Origin: Bemisia tabaci
Taxonomy: Eukaryota; Arthropoda; Insecta; Hemiptera; Aleyrodidae
Length of the DNA: 64,000 nucleotides
Assembly: GCF_918797505.1 (NCBI RefSeq)
Contig: NC_092793.1
Location: forward strand, 86,936,411 to 87,000,410
Direction of reading: 5' to 3'
In this document: piece after piece, positions 1-12,882 of the stretch
Layout: each line of letters starts with the position of its first letter
Position numbering within the stretch: position 1 is the stretch's first letter
Program-made: the position numbers and the translations under genes
Notes under the pieces: model-generated
Told to the model about the DNA's origin: nothing
The model's input: only the letters and a program-made list of their open reading frames with translations
The model's database searches: none

Positions 1-2067
1 AATTTTCGATTTTTCTTCCATGATCGGTATGTCAGTTCGGAAATGTTGTACAATCGCCAGTAAAAATACAAAAGGCATGCCTTGCCACCAGTTCTTTAAT
101 GGGAACCACTCACTCAAAATTTTTGACTCGTTGTGTTCAGAAGGCCTTACGGTTTGTTTCATTACTTAGCACAATTGGATCGTACTTAGCAAAAAAGAAC
201 TTGCGCGATTAGGGGCTATCCATAAATTACGTAGGGCACTTTTTCCCATTTTTAGAGCCCCTTTCCCCTCTCGCAAGGCACTGTAAGACATCTTTAACCC
301 CCCCTCTAAAGATTACATAAGGCTCGACTAACCCCCTTCTTTTTTTTCACTTATCACAGATCTAGGCATTACGTTTTTATTTAGCAAAACAATGAATTTT
401 TAGGTCATTATTTTCATTAGTGAAACTAAACTTTTGAAGTAAGTTCGTAGGAAATAGTAATGATACAATTAGTTTAATTAACAAAAATATGTGGAGCAAA
501 ATTGAAGATTTTTTCTTCTTTGTAGTTAAGAGTATAAAGTGGACGTAGGGATGAAGTCACTAGTCATCATTCCACGGAGTGGAGAAGTGTTAATCAAGAG
601 AAATGACTGAAGCATGGTCTGATCGGTGAGCAATCGGTGTTGTGCTGATTTCCTCTATTAAGCGTAATGAGTATAAAGTTGATATAAGGATGAAGTCACT
701 TGTCATCACTCCACGGAGTGGAGAAGTATCAATCAAGATAAATGACTGGAGTATAGTCTGATCGGTCATTAATCGGTGATGTGCAGATTTCCTCTATTAA
801 GCACTGAGCGGAAAGGCACCGCAGGTGCTTCTTGTTTTCGTTTTGCCACTAGAATCCTTCTATTGTAGTGTGCTAAAGCGATTGAATGGCTCCCCAACTC
901 ACCAAAACATGACCGACGAGATTCTCAGAATTTTCTTTTTACTATCTAATAATACCCCCTTTAACGTTATTAAAAATAAATTAGTGGATAAATTAAATAA
1001 CATTCTGGAAATTTTCTATGCGAGGAAGTTTATTGTTATTTTATCATTAAGTCTGAAAGTCCAGGTATTAAGTTGTTTTCATACGAACTTTTTTCCACCG
1101 GTGATAATTTTTTCGGAACCTGTTAAAATTCGCCTTCATATGAAACAGCTGTTGCGTTACCTTTACCGTAGAAATGCAGCTTTAGAGCCGTGTCTTTTTA
1201 TTTCAATCCCGTCCTTGTGCTTTGTGTAACTGCTGAGTGCTTCTCTTATACCTACGTATGAGAGCTTTTCCTCTTATTTCATCTTGAATTTTATTATCAA
1301 CCTGACGAAAAATGGATTTTTGCATTTTCTTTAAGTATAGGCTGGAAAGCTCAGCCCTATCCCCCCTTCCCCCACCCAAAGCACCCCAAGGCTATTAAAG
1401 ACCCCCCTCCCCCTTGTGGCGAGGAAAAGTGAGAACTCGTACGATCCTGATTGTCAGAAAGCAAGCCTTCCGGAAAGGATCGAGCTTCAGCAGATCAAGC
1501 CACAAATTTAGGGTGCCAGATGCTCGTCGGGACACCTGGGTTCGGGCGCCAACACACTTGAAGTGAAAAATTACCGTCACACCCCTAAGGGCCTCACTTA
1601 ATTTGTAGACGGCCCCTTACTGTATTGTTAAAATGTTGTTTCTTCATAATTATATAAAAAATCTTTCAGAGTAGCAAATAGTTTATGCTTCCCAACTAAA
1701 AATTCTTAATTTTTAAGGAAAATAACTGTGCAAATTTTAAAACTGTACATATATTAATCATTTTTAAAGAAAAGAAGTTGCACGTTTTTGAAAACACTGA
1801 AATTGTGTCGGCTCTTTTTTGCTAAATGCGATCCAATTCTTTACTTGCCTGAATGGATGAGAGGGAGAAGAGAACAAACTAACGGACCATTAGAGAAGGT
1901 ACTAATTTTACCAACATGATTTATGTAGTCTCATCAAAATTTTATGTAGAGCGCGAATTCCCCCTCTACATTTCATATCCTCCCTTTCTTTGAAACGTTT
2001 ATGTATCTGTATTGATCTCTCTTTTGTTAGATTTATATTATCCAATGATTTTCCATATTTTCCTTAG
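1..2067. other. Non-coding DNA upstream of the ROCK exon
   Basis: No exon of the ROCK gene or any other recognisable gene was found here. The stretch ends in a splice acceptor at 2066-2067, so at least its right part is intron of the kinase gene. It holds C-rich runs near 300 and 1370-1420 and the duplication at 530-802. The open frame at 825-1229 has no recognisable domain and is probably chance. Confidence 0.6.
530..802 (+). repeat. Tandem duplication, two units of about 139 bp
   Basis: Units start at 530 and 669, each with GAGTATAAAG, and each ends in CCTCTATTAAGC. Both carry the short palindrome CCACGGAGTGG. The copies differ at scattered positions, so the duplication is not very recent. 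Confidence 0.85.
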
Positions 2068-2284
2068 GTTGCCGCATCAAAGTGCATAAAGATCATCTTG
2101 ATAAGAAAGAAGAAGCAGCCATTGCACCCTGTAAATTACACTGTGATCCTAACTCTGCCAAAGAACTTCTCATCCTAGCTTCAAATACTGATGACCAAAA
2201 ACTTTGGGTACAGAGGTTAAGCAAGAAAATTCAGAAGTGTGGTTATAAAGCGAACAATTTTGATGGTGCCAAAGTATCGCCTAG
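2068..2284 (+). CDS. ROCK: Rho-associated protein kinase, penultimate coding exon (C1/PH C-terminal part)
   Basis: This exon encodes the end of the split PH-C1 module of Rho-associated kinase, a cytosolic serine/threonine kinase that acts downstream of RhoA on myosin and the actin cytoskeleton. The reading CRIKVHKDHLDKKEE followed by APCK matches the conserved end of the atypical C1 domain; the following LLILASNTDDQKLWVQRL matches the last strand and C-terminal helix of the PH domain. The acceptor AG is at 2066-2067 and the first two bases complete a codon begun upstream. The donor follows AG at 2284 (GTGAGT), leaving a phase-2 junction that fits the exon at 3316 exactly. The methionine at 2082 is internal and not a start. 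The kinase domain, coiled coil and first PH half lie outside the window, so this is a 3' fragment of a gene whose product is normally about 1,300-1,400 residues. Confidence 0.93.
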
Positions 2285-3315
2285 GTGAGTATACAATACA
2301 ACGTGATTACTTTATTTGGTTTTAAATATTGGTTTTGAAATTGGTAGTGGTGAATACGAATTGGAGGCATTCGGCTACCTAGCAAATTGCTAAGAAAGAA
2401 GTAGCCATTCCTCTGAAAAAAATTACTGTTATCATATTGCTGTCAAGAATCCCTTTATTTTTGGCTAAATAAGGAAGCCCAAACATACTGATTGTTCACA
2501 GATTTGTTTTACATTCATGTAAGGTGAGTAAATTCATGCTGTTAATGTTGACCAACTGGCCAAGACGATTCTGACTTTAGAGACTTCTATTTTTGTTTCA
2601 ATTTTTAAAATCAACTTCTATGAATTTTATTTTGTTTTTAAATTTATGTTAGTTCCTTTTAGTATATTTTCATTTTTCCTCATCTTTTATCTTTTACTTT
2701 GTTTATTGATTATTTATGAAATTATTAAAAAGTGTAGAGGTCCATTACGAATAAAAATCTAAAGATCTAAGAATCTTAAGATCTAAAGAAGACTTTAGAC
2801 TTTAGACTGGTAAGAGGGATTCCTAAAGACATGTTTTAACCTATCATTTTGAGTGGAAAGAGCTTTCTATAACCTCTTGAAGTTATCTGGGGAACCTCTA
2901 CCGCCCCCGCCCCCTCTCCCTTCCTGCAAGATGGCAAGTCAGCTCGTTCATTCTTCCCCACTTTCGTTTTCAGTAGCGGAATTTTATCAAGGAGAATTCA
3001 ACTCATTTCATGTATATAATAGTAACATAAACGTACATTAATAATACGATGGCCATTTTAAGTGTGGTGCTCATAACGAGCTATATAGGCAAAATCCGCG
3101 GAAAGTTGTAAATCCAAATGTCAGTAAAAATAAATTTATGGAATAAAAGTGAATCAAATTTAATGAATAAGCCAATCTCCTTTGAGCCGAACTGACTTAT
3201 GGAAACCAACTGCGTCTCATAATTTGGATGGATAAAAGTCGTTTGTATTTCCTCAATCATTGTTCAAGCCATAGCAATAACTTCAATCCTTCTTTTGATT
3301 ACTTTTCTCTCTCAG
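2285..3315 (+). other. Last ROCK intron
   Basis: The intron has a GTGAGT donor and a pyrimidine-rich TTTTCTCTCTCAG acceptor. It holds no coding sequence. The 62-codon open frame at 2853-3041 has no recognisable features. Confidence 0.85.
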
Positions 3316-3388
3316 GGAATCGACTAGGACAACTCTCAAACCATACTCATCAGCACAGCAAAGATCAGCAACACTTCCTGCCAAGTGA
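3316..3388 (+). CDS. ROCK: Rho-associated protein kinase, terminal coding exon
   Basis: The first base completes the AG-G arginine codon left by the previous exon. The joined tail reads SPRESTRTTLKPYSSAQQ, then RSATLPAK, then TGA at 3386-3388. The SPRxS and RxATLPA-like elements resemble the short basic tail after the PH domain in insect ROCK proteins, from memory of the family. A different frame gives a longer open reading (3228-3476), but it neither joins in phase nor resembles ROCK, so the short terminal exon is preferred. Confidence 0.9.
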
Positions 3389-5060
3389 GATTCCAGTTTT
3401 GAAAGAATTCGGTCTCGTAAAAAGGGACTTTGCAAGTAGGCAAATCTTACATGAGCCTCTAGATTTCAAACATTGAATGTTATTGGAAGGTTTTTGCATA
3501 TTTCTGAGAGGATTTATCTTTTATACTTAACTACGAAAGTTCCTGGACTTTTGCTGGGGTATTTTATAACATATAAAGACTGCTCTTTTTCACAATGATA
3601 TGAATGAAAATGATTGATTTATCTCTAAATTTTAAGATCACCTCTCATAGTAAAAGGTGCTCAATATATTATTGTGCCAGTCTCATTGCTACTCTCATTA
3701 ACTCTGCGTTAGTGCTGTACGTTTTCAAAAAAAATTGTGTACATATTCCTGTGTATTCAGTTTTCTTATATTTTTCTACGGAACTTTTTATCAGCGCTGT
3801 AATTTTAAATGTAGAATTAATTTTAATTTACAGCGTGCAAGCCCGTTTATCTAAACGTAATTTAAGATTAATTTCAAAGCTTGATTACCATTTTGTGATG
3901 AAGTTACCCAATTATTTAGCTTGACGTCAAAGAATTTCTGTTTTAATGTAGCAGTGTATCCTGTTCATGTACTAAGATAGTATAATTGTGGAACTAATTT
4001 TATTTATTAATTTTTTTTTTAAAAAAAAAATATGAATCTCTTTTTGTAATTTCAAGTAACATGCAGCTGAACTTGCATAAGCAACTTACTTTTGACGGAT
4101 TGTGAAACTTCAAGGCCAGCAACCCAAAACAATGTCACCAGTATCTGTCTTTCTATCTGAAATTGATAGAAACATCTGCTTGTCCAAGAAAATGTAGAGC
4201 AATTTGTCAAACTTTAACATTTAAGTAATACCAAGCCTTTTGGCTCAGCTGCCCATAGCTACAAGTGGGAACATTTTCCCTAAGTAAACTTCCTCAGTGG
4301 GCACTCGCCCAATGCTTGCTATTGATTTTCTTGTCTAGCATGGTCATTCGTTTGATAGCAGTTACTGAATAGGTTTTTAGTCTACTACTGTTTAGTTTTT
4401 GTCTCTTTGCCTTCAGACAGAGCTTCTGTTCAGTAGTATATCATGGCATTGCTAGTTGAACCCTATTCCACCCTTGATGATTTCCTTCAGAGAGACTTCT
4501 TAGTATTATAATGTCTTTTAATAATATCTATGCTTTTGGATTAACATTGACAGCATATTTTGTCAGTGGAAAAAAAATTAATGTCAGCATATTAGCATAA
4601 TAAATTAATGTTAGCGTAGGATATTCTAACCCCAAAAAAATATTTGGATAACTTCAAGTTACCTCGATCTCCCTGGGCCAAAACTCTCTGTTTGAGTACT
4701 AGGAATAATGAAAACTCTGTACGTAAGAATATCTCTCAAATAACCTTGAAATATTTTGAGGCTGCCCTCGTGCTAAAATTGACAATACCTGTTTCTAAGT
4801 ATCTTAAAAAAATAAATAAAAAAAAATTGCTAAAAATATTGTTGCCGACAGTTGATGTCACACATTTTCAGTATATTTTTTTAAATTTTTATTCGAAAGA
4901 ATTTTTAAGATATTGTAGTGCATATTATTGGAAAGCTTGTAAACATGTTTGTAAAATATTTTTGTAATTATATTGGTAAAAACATTGAAAATAATTTTAA
5001 AAATTCTTTTGTATTTATACTGTAATCAAGAACATCCTGGCAATATTGAAAATATTCTTT
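3389..5060 (+). other. ROCK 3' untranslated region and downstream AT-rich DNA
   Basis: After the ROCK stop there is no further coding sequence. Canonical AATAAA hexamers occur at 4599-4604 and 4811-4816; either could end the transcript. The open frames at 3604-3924 and 4644-4967 are AT-driven and show no domain. Confidence 0.55.
4599..4604 (+). promoter_or_regulatory. Candidate poly(A) signal for ROCK
   Basis: An exact AATAAA lies 1.2 kb downstream of the ROCK stop. A second one is at 4811-4816. Which is used cannot be told from sequence. Confidence 0.35.
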
Positions 5061-5220
5061 GAAGAAAATATTGCTACTGTATAGGGTCTCTGCCATGCAT
5101 TACTGCAAATGTAATATAAATTATATGGACCAGTATCGAACGGAAAAACCTCTTCAAAATGACAATTTCATCGGAATATTCCTGGAAAAGGAATTTTTCA
5201 TTTCGGGTCTGTCATATAAT

Positions 5221-6272
5221 ACAGGGTGTCCCAAAAGTCCGTACCCCCTTGGTAACTTTTGAACGGTTAGAGATAAAAAACCGAAACTTTGGGAATGTTT
5301 CTATCTCAAAGGGGACCATCTGCTAGGGTGTTTAAAATTGTCCCTCCCTCAGAGGGCGCGGGGCCTCCAACTTTTTTTTTCAAATTGTAACCCCCACCAT
5401 GTGATACATCATTTGAAAGACCATAAAAAACTGAGAATTTTGGCGCCAACTGCAGATTGATATCTTAATTTTTGACTCAGTTATGATAGGTCAAAGTTCA
5501 AATTTGACATATTTTCCAAAAATCATAACTCCGGTTCAAATTGTAGCAGAGAAAAAAATAAGACTGGAAAATTTACCAAATTGTAAGCACTTTTAAGTAA
5601 AAATCACAGAACTCACTTAAATTTAATTTTAAGGGGGGATTCGGACCCCCAAATACGTCAGTTTAAAGGTCATACGATTTTCCCGCGAAATGAGCTAATT
5701 TTCCTTTACCTTGCCTCAACATTATCTCGGTAAGTTCAAAATTAGTTCAACATTGCGTATTCAAGTCCCCAAATTTTTGGCAAAGTTCAAAAACGAAATG
5801 AAAGGTGATGAAATTTAACCGGTGAAATTTCGTTTTTTTTTTAATAAAAACTTTGCCCGAAATTTGGGGACTTGAAATCGCGATGTTGAGCAAATTTTGA
5901 CCTTACCGAGATAATGTTGAGGCAAAGTAAAGGGAAATTGGCTTATTTTGCGAGAAAATCGTATCCGAATCCCCCCTTCAAATTATATTTAAATGATTTC
6001 TGTGATTTTTACTAAAAAGTGCTTAAAATTTGGTAAATTTTCCTGTCTAATTTTTTCTCTACTGCAATTTGAACCGGAGTTATGATTTTTTGAAAATAGG
6101 TCAAATTTGAACTTTGACCTATCATAACTGAGTTACCATTTGAAGGAAAAAGAGTGTCCGCCCCCCGGAGGGAGGGACACAAATTTTGAACCCCCTAGCA
6201 GATGGTCCCCTTTGAAATAGAAACATTCCCAAAGTTTCGGTTTTCTATCTCCAACCGTTTAAAAGTTACCTT
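5221..6272. mobile_element. Foldback (long inverted repeat) element with CAGGGTGTCCC end
   Basis: The left arm from 5221 (ACAGGGTGTCCCAAAAGTCC) is matched in reverse complement by the right arm ending near 6272. For example, GGGACCATCTGCTAG is mirrored by CTAGCAGATGGTCCC. The centre is near 5800-5830. The right arm lacks about 100 bp around 6140 and the outer 30 bp of the left terminus. No transposase frame is present. Confidence 0.85.
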
Positions 6273-6454
6273 GTGCTGCATTGAGCAGTGGAGAGGTTGA
6301 TCATTGAAAATAAAGACGATTATGGTGAATAATTCTTTTTTTTTTTTTTTTTGAGATGTGTCGCAATTGAGAACTTTCTCGGTAAGTGAGTATCTAAGGC
6401 TTGCAATGCTGCTGTAACTGCTTGCGTACATTAAAATTGCAGGATACAAAATTA

Positions 6455-7068
6455 ATCCTTAGTGAAAGAACCCCGCACAGACCTTGTGGGCAATGGCACT
6501 CTCTAGAATCTGATGAAACTTGGATATGTTGCTCAGCTAGTCATTCTGATCAAAAGTTCTCATGGGCCGAAAGAGATCCCACGAGCGGTTTTCGAGATAT
6601 TCGTCGTCTTATGTGCGTAATTGAGGTTTCGCTGGCCGGAGTATTGTGCGGCGCCTCTTGTGTCCTTCCCTTCCAGTCCACTTCGGCCGCTCTCCGCTTC
6701 CCCGCCTCCCATACCCGAGGGACTCCGATGCTCACGAGGCTTTGCTCATCGCCGCCGAGCCGGGTGGTCTTATCACCGTGAGCGTCGAAGTCCGAGCCTC
6801 GGGTATGGGAGGCGGGGAAGCGGAGAGCGGCCGAAAAGACTGGAAGGGAAGGACACAAGAGGCGCCGCACAATACTCCGGCCAGCGAAACCTCAATTTTC
6901 GCACATAAAACGGCGAATATCTCGAAAACCGCTCGTGGGATCTCTCTCGGCCCATGAGAACTTTTGATCAGAATGACTAGCTGAGCAACACATCTAAGTT
7001 TCATCAGATTCTAGAGAGAGCCATTGCCCATAAGGTCTGTGCGGGGTTCTTTCTTTTACTGAAGGATG
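6455..7068. mobile_element. Foldback element with GC-rich centre
   Basis: Arms of about 290 bp are nearly perfect inverted copies. The left end ATCCTTAGTGAAAGAACCCC is mirrored at the right edge, with the centre near 6775. All open frames here occur as mirrored pairs on both strands, which is what a palindrome produces, so none is called as a gene. Confidence 0.9.
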
Positions 7069-9704
7069 AGAAAGAATTCAAAGCAGATTCAAGTCAACAT
7101 TTACAGTGGTGCTTTTAGGTGGTAAGTGAGCACCTAACTAGGTTGTGCGGTTTTAGCAGCATTGCAAGCTTCCTATACCGTTTTTCCTCCCAAGAAATCC
7201 TCAATTTTGAAACCATGATCCATTTTTCATAATTATTGGTGAAATTATTCGAACTGTCTTATTTTTATGTAAATAGGTATAATTTTAAATGTATTTATTT
7301 TTCCGAATCCAAGGCTGATTTGTTTTGATTCAGCCCTTGCTTGCAGCTAGTATGTAGGTTTTTTATGATTTTTATGCATATTTGCAGGTTTTCAATAAGT
7401 ATTTTTGTCAAGTTAATGTGTTGCATGCATGATCAAATGGCTTTCAGACGAACTCCTCTTTCAAGCTCCCTTTTTCAGTTGGTTTGTTACGCACAGGAGA
7501 TACAGCCATCTCAGTAGGCTTTTCATGGTTAAATCGCGCATAATCATGTCGCTCATATCAGGAATGTTCGAAGTAAAGGCTGTCTTAACATGCTGAAATC
7601 GCATGTGACAGGCTTCATAACAGTATGTGAGGCTGTTCACTGATTTTGATTAGATTTTCTCAAATTTCTCCCTGGACAAACCTGATTATTAGCAATTAAG
7701 AGAGAAGTGCCTGCAGGCGCAATGAGTCTGGAAACATGTAATGCAAATTATATAAATCGAGGAGCACAGCGTGTTTCAGACATTTTTAATGGGCTGAAGG
7801 TGATTTTTCTGTAATTTTACCTTGGGTACATCCGTTCATTCGACAGTGCTTTCTTTATTTAACATGCCAATTTCACATTTTACAACTTGATAAACTTTAT
7901 CTTTCTCATTTCTATCATCATGTCTTGTATTGTTTTTTACCAGTCTCATTCCAAAAATAAACAACATTTAACCTGAATGTAATCAGTGAAGTGGATCAAA
8001 TCATTATCATAATATCAAGTCAAAAATTTCTGTCTGCTATCAGTCAAGTCTTATATTGTGAATTCTCCTTTTACTTATTCATTTGTTGTTGTCATTCAGT
8101 ACATAGTTCAAAATAGATTTAGAGTTTCGCAATTTGATGATTTTTGCAAAGCCTGTCCCCAAAATACTGAGCATTTTTTCCCACAGGGTGAAAGAAAGCA
8201 GATATCAAACCGCGGTTTGCGCAGGGCTTTAGTAATTACCCCCAAACCAAGGTCACCATGAGCACTGTAACTTAAAATTTAACTGAAGTACAGCATTTTG
8301 AAAATGACGTGTCAGGTTGACTTCCTCAGGATTTTCAGCATTTTCTTTGAGAGAATAGATAGTTAAAAAATAAAATGGTTTCAATAAAAATAAGCTTATA
8401 TATTCTTCCCTAATTTGGCTAAATGCCATTTCCCCAGAAAAGATCTTTCAAATGTTCTTTCACAAAGGAGTTAAAAAAGGTTTAAACGGCTCTTTAGATT
8501 TCGTTAATCGTGTTGAAACGATTGCCTCTTGAACTCTTTTTCAAACTGGTCGAGCCGAAAATGGTCTCGTAGTCGTTGCAAGACTAAGTCAATTTTAGTA
8601 AGAATCTGTGAGCTCACTTTTCGTAAAACCATCTCATTTTTAAACTTTTGTTTCTCTCGCAAAGAAAGCTGAAAATCTTGGAGGGGAAATTTCAAAATGT
8701 TGTATCTCAGTCAAATTTTAAGTTACAGAGCTAATTTTAGACTTAATATATACTCAATTCATAGGACTATAGCCTAATACAAACCGGGTCGTGATATCTG
8801 CTTTCTTTTGCCTCGAGAAAAAAGAGGCAGTGATTTTGGGACAGCCTTCGTTGTTGAAAAATCAGTTGTTAGTCAATAACTTTCTTCCGATTGCCTTTTC
8901 TATCATTGTTCGGTGCTCATGAGACCATGTTATATTGAATACTCATGTATTGAAACTAAAAAATAAAAGCAATAAAAGACGTGTTTTTTTCCTATTTGAA
9001 AAAATGCCTCTCCCCCCCCCCCCCTGCCCCTCTTTACTCTGCGCCCCAAAACTTGCCATTTTTTCATCACTGGGTTGATTTAGTTCAAGTTTAATATTAG
9101 TGCAGTCCTGAGTTACATGTGGTACCTATCAGCAGAAATGAAGAAAAATCCGTTTTAAACGGATTATCATGTTGACAAAATTGAACCTCTCCACACTGCG
9201 TGCCCTTTCCCATCCCAAAATAAATGCCTTGAACTCTACTTTCTCTTCTCAATACTTTTCATTAATATAATTTTCTTATTCTAGTACTTTTTATTCCATA
9301 AAGTTTGACACATACTTTTGGAACGAGGGAAATACAACCCAGCGAAAGTATTGATGTCATGCATTATAATGTCTGTGATGCGTCCTTTTTCCTCCGTGAA
9401 TGTATGGCAGCATCGGCCACTTTACCTTCTGTGAGCATTTGGTGAAAGCTGTAACCTTGGTTGGATTTTGGTCAGACAAGTAACTAAACTATCAGCATGA
9501 AAAGACTAACAAGTATGTATTTTGAGTAAATGAGTGCACTTAAAGCTCAAATCTTCAGTTGCAAAGCCTTTATCAATGAAATATACTTATAAGGTATTGA
9601 TGCAAATCATTTGGTTTTACTGAGTCAACATAAAAGCTGCTCAGAAATCTCTGCAACGTGTAGGAATACTTGACGAACTACAGCAAGATATGTGATGCCC
9701 GGAC
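7069..9704. other. Intergenic DNA, nothing recognised
   Basis: No gene, long inverted repeat or tandem array was recognised. There is a poly-C run near 9011-9024 and AT-rich sequence. The open frames at 8058-8261 and 8504-8695 (minus) have no known domain. Confidence 0.6.
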
Positions 9705-12414
9705 ACGGTGCGCTTGAACTCACTTTAAATGCGACTTGAATGTACATCAAAAATTCAAGTTGGAGGTTGTAGTGGGGTACTTTCTGATGGGTTTTTGGGC
9801 AATTTCGAAATAGGTTGTCGGAGCTCCTCGAAAAATAATCGCACTTATGTGGTTTTTTAGGGGTAAAATAGCAAGATTGGCCTTGGAGCGACAAATTCAA
9901 CCCCCTCTCCCTCATCCTTGCCCTGACCGATCTGAATTTTGAGTATGTTTTCACCTGGTATAAGATGTGACTTTTCTGAAATTTTCATGCCCATACAAAA
10001 TTCTTGCCCCCCGCGGCAGCGTTGCCAAGTTGCGGACTCCAAAATATCGAATTTGATGGTAAAATGAAGGTTTCGAAGTGTGATTTCCATTCAAATTCAA
10101 AAATTCAAATCGTAGGTTGTAGTAGGGTACTGCCTGATGGGTTTTTGGCCAATTTCGAAATAGAGTGTTAGAGATTTTTGAAAAATAATTGAATTTTTGC
10201 GGTTTTTTAAGTGTAAAATAGCACACTGGGCACGGGGCGGCAAATTAAACCTCTTCTCTCTCATCCTTGCCGTGACCGATCTGAACTTTTAGTATGTATT
10301 AACCTGATATAAGATGTGACTTTTCTGAAATTTGCATGTTCATACAAAATTTTTTGCCCCCGCGGCAGCGTTGCCAAGTTGCGAACTCAAAAATATCGAA
10401 TTTGATGATAAAATGAAGGTTTCGAGGTGTGATTTCCTCCAAAATTTCACGAAAAATGTGCAATCTGAGAGTTTCCGATAAGAAACAATTAAGAGTTGCA
10501 GCGTTGCCAGCTTCACGATTTAAAATTTGTCAAAATGATCCGAATCGCGTAGCAACCTCAAGGTCTGGATTGTTATTTCGTTCAGAATTGGTCATTATGG
10601 TTCTTCTGTACTCTATGCATTTAGGTACCATGAAAATTATGTCATTACTTACTTGATGGGTGTAGCTAACTCAACAAGAGAGGCTGGATAAAGCGACGAG
10701 TCAGTGGAAAACGAGTGGTTCGGGTTGACAGATAGTTCTCTTTAAATGACACAAAATTTACAAAACATCTTTAATTTCGTTGTCTAGTCTACTTTTTTAT
10801 GAGGGAATTTATTTCAATATAACTCAAAATTTTTGTGATTTTTTGCGAATTTTTGATTCTTTAAGTTGTTGAAGGTAATTTTCTGGATTCGAACTATCCA
10901 ATCCGCTGTGAGAGACGGTCGAATTCGGGGACTTTCAAACTTTTTTGAATCGTCGTTTTCCACTCATTTTATTTATGTTTTAATTTTTCATGTTTTTGGG
11001 AAAAATTTGGGGGGCAAGATTTTTAGATAAAATGTTCAAAGTATTGACAGTAGCAGGGATAAGGTTTGGGGGGTGGGAGAAAGTTCTCAAATTCTACTTT
11101 CTGTTGATGGAGTAGATTTAAGAACTTTCTGCCAACCCGAACCACTCGTTTTCCACTGACTCGTCGCTTTATACGGCCTCTCTTGTTGAGTTAGCTGCAC
11201 CCATCAAGTAAGTAATGACATAATTTTCATGGTACCTAAATGCATAGAGTACAGAAGAACCGTAATGACCAATTGGACCGCGTTAAACAGAAAGGAACCA
11301 AGCAACATCAGCTATTGCCAAATTTAACAAGGGAATTTTATTTTTTGAGAGAGAACGTTTGTGCAGATTCCTTTGAAAATTTCAGGGAATTTGCTTTGTA
11401 TTATGGAGAAAATTCATAGAAATTTGCACAAAAATCCGCACAACCGGTTTCATGTAAAAAATTAAATTGCCCGATCAAATTTGGCAATAGCTGACGTGGC
11501 TTGGTTCCTTTCTGTTTAACGCGGTCCAATTCTGAACGAAATAACAATCCAGACCTTGAGGTTGCTACGCGATTCGGATCATTTTGACAAATTTTAAATC
11601 GTGAAGCTGGCAACGCTGCAACTCTTAATTGTTTCTTATCGGAAACTCTCAGATTGCACATTTTTCGTGAAATTTTGGAGGAAATCACACCTCGAAACCT
11701 TCATTTTATCATCAAATTCGATATTTTTGAGTTCGCAACTTGGCAACACTGCCGCGGGGGCAAAAAATTTTGTATGAACATGCAAATTTCAGAAAAGTCA
11801 CATCTTATATCAGGTTAATACATACTAAAAGTTCAGATCGGTCACGGCAAGGATGAGAGAAAAGAGGTTTAATTTGCCGCCCCGTGCCCAGTGTGCTATT
11901 TTACACTTAAAAAACCGCAAAAATTCAATTATTTTTCAAAAATCTCTAACACTCTATTTCGAAATTGGCCAAAAACCCATCAGGCAGTACCCTACTACAA
12001 CCTACGATTTGAATTTTTGAATTTGAATGGAAATCACACTTCGAAACCTTCATTTTACCATCAAATTCGATATTTTGGAGTCCGCAACTTGGCAACGCTG
12101 CCGCGGGGGGCAAGAATTTTGTATGGGCATGAAAATTTCAGAAAAGTCACATCTTATACCAGGTGAAAACATACTCAAAATTCAGATCGGTCAGGGCAAG
12201 GATGAGGGAGAGGGGGTTGAATTTGTCGCTCCAAGGCCAATTTTGCTATTTTACCCCTAAAAAACCACACAAGTGCGATTATTTTTCGAGGAGCTCCGAC
12301 AACCTATTTCGAAATTGCCCAAAAACCCATCAGAAAGTACCCCACTACAACCTCCAACTTGAATTTTTGATATACATTCAAGTCGCATTTAAAGTGAGTT
12401 CAAGCGCACCGTGC
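9705..12414. mobile_element. Large foldback element, arms about 1.0-1.3 kb
   Basis: The left arm begins CACGGTGCGCTTGAACTCAC and its reverse complement ends at 12414. The arms run to about 10745 and resume at about 11118, leaving a spacer of roughly 370 bp. Each arm contains a diverged internal direct duplication (about 9955-10090 and 10310-10440, sharing GCGGCAGCGTTGCCAAGTTG). The right arm is longer because of the insertion at 11275-11527. Identical open frames appear in both arms, as expected for mirrored non-coding sequence. Confidence 0.92.
11275..11527. mobile_element. Nested 253-bp element with AATT target duplication
   Basis: Its termini GGACCGCGTTAAACAGAAAG and the inverse copy are flanked by AATT at 11271-11274 and 11528-11531. 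The left arm of the host foldback (near 10580) keeps the uninterrupted GACC-AATT-CTGAACG site in reverse complement, which proves the insertion. A diverged relative lies at 53078-53332. Confidence 0.92.
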
Positions 12415-12672
12415 GGAGGTTTTGTGAAGAAATATTCCAAACCGTGTTGAAGTCCACATTGCAAGGGCCTTGATACACGATCAAATTCCCGAACCGATTA
12501 CCATCAAAGTGTCGGGAGCTTTGGTCGGAAGTCATCAGTCTTAAAATCGTTACTTTGCCTAATTTTCAAATGAATACCTAACATATATACCAGAAATTTT
12601 ACGTGTGGCGAGAAATGATGAATGATGGCACTCCATTCAATAGAGTACAATAATAGAGTCGCTAGTCGCAAA

Positions 12673-12882
12673 CAAGACCAATCCACACAGGTCAGTCATT
12701 CCCGTGGACGAGTTTTGGTACTCTACTGCGCAGTGACGTACTATTGAGTGCTTGCAATGTATTTCTTATGGGAGCACCCATTGTGACGTACTATTGAGTG
12801 CAGCCGAGTTAGGGCCGGGCGGGGAAGTGGCTCTCAAAAAGATGCGCAATGACTGACCTGCGTCCTGTGTGGATTGGTCTTG
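12673..12882. mobile_element. 210-bp element, 8-bp duplication GTCGCAAA
   Basis: The inverted ends CAAGACCAATCCACACAGG are flanked by GTCGCAAA at 12665-12672 and 12883-12890. The intact sister element at 32954 reads straight through this point. An 8-bp duplication fits hAT- or P-type transposition. Confidence 0.85.

Noticed and set aside
825..1229. A 134-codon open frame left of the ROCK exon
   Set aside because: It has no recognisable motif, is AT-driven in composition and has no splice context linking it to ROCK.
9625..12450. Pairs of identical open frames on opposite strands (77, 91 and about 95 residues)
   Set aside because: They come from the two arms of the foldback element and have no known domain.
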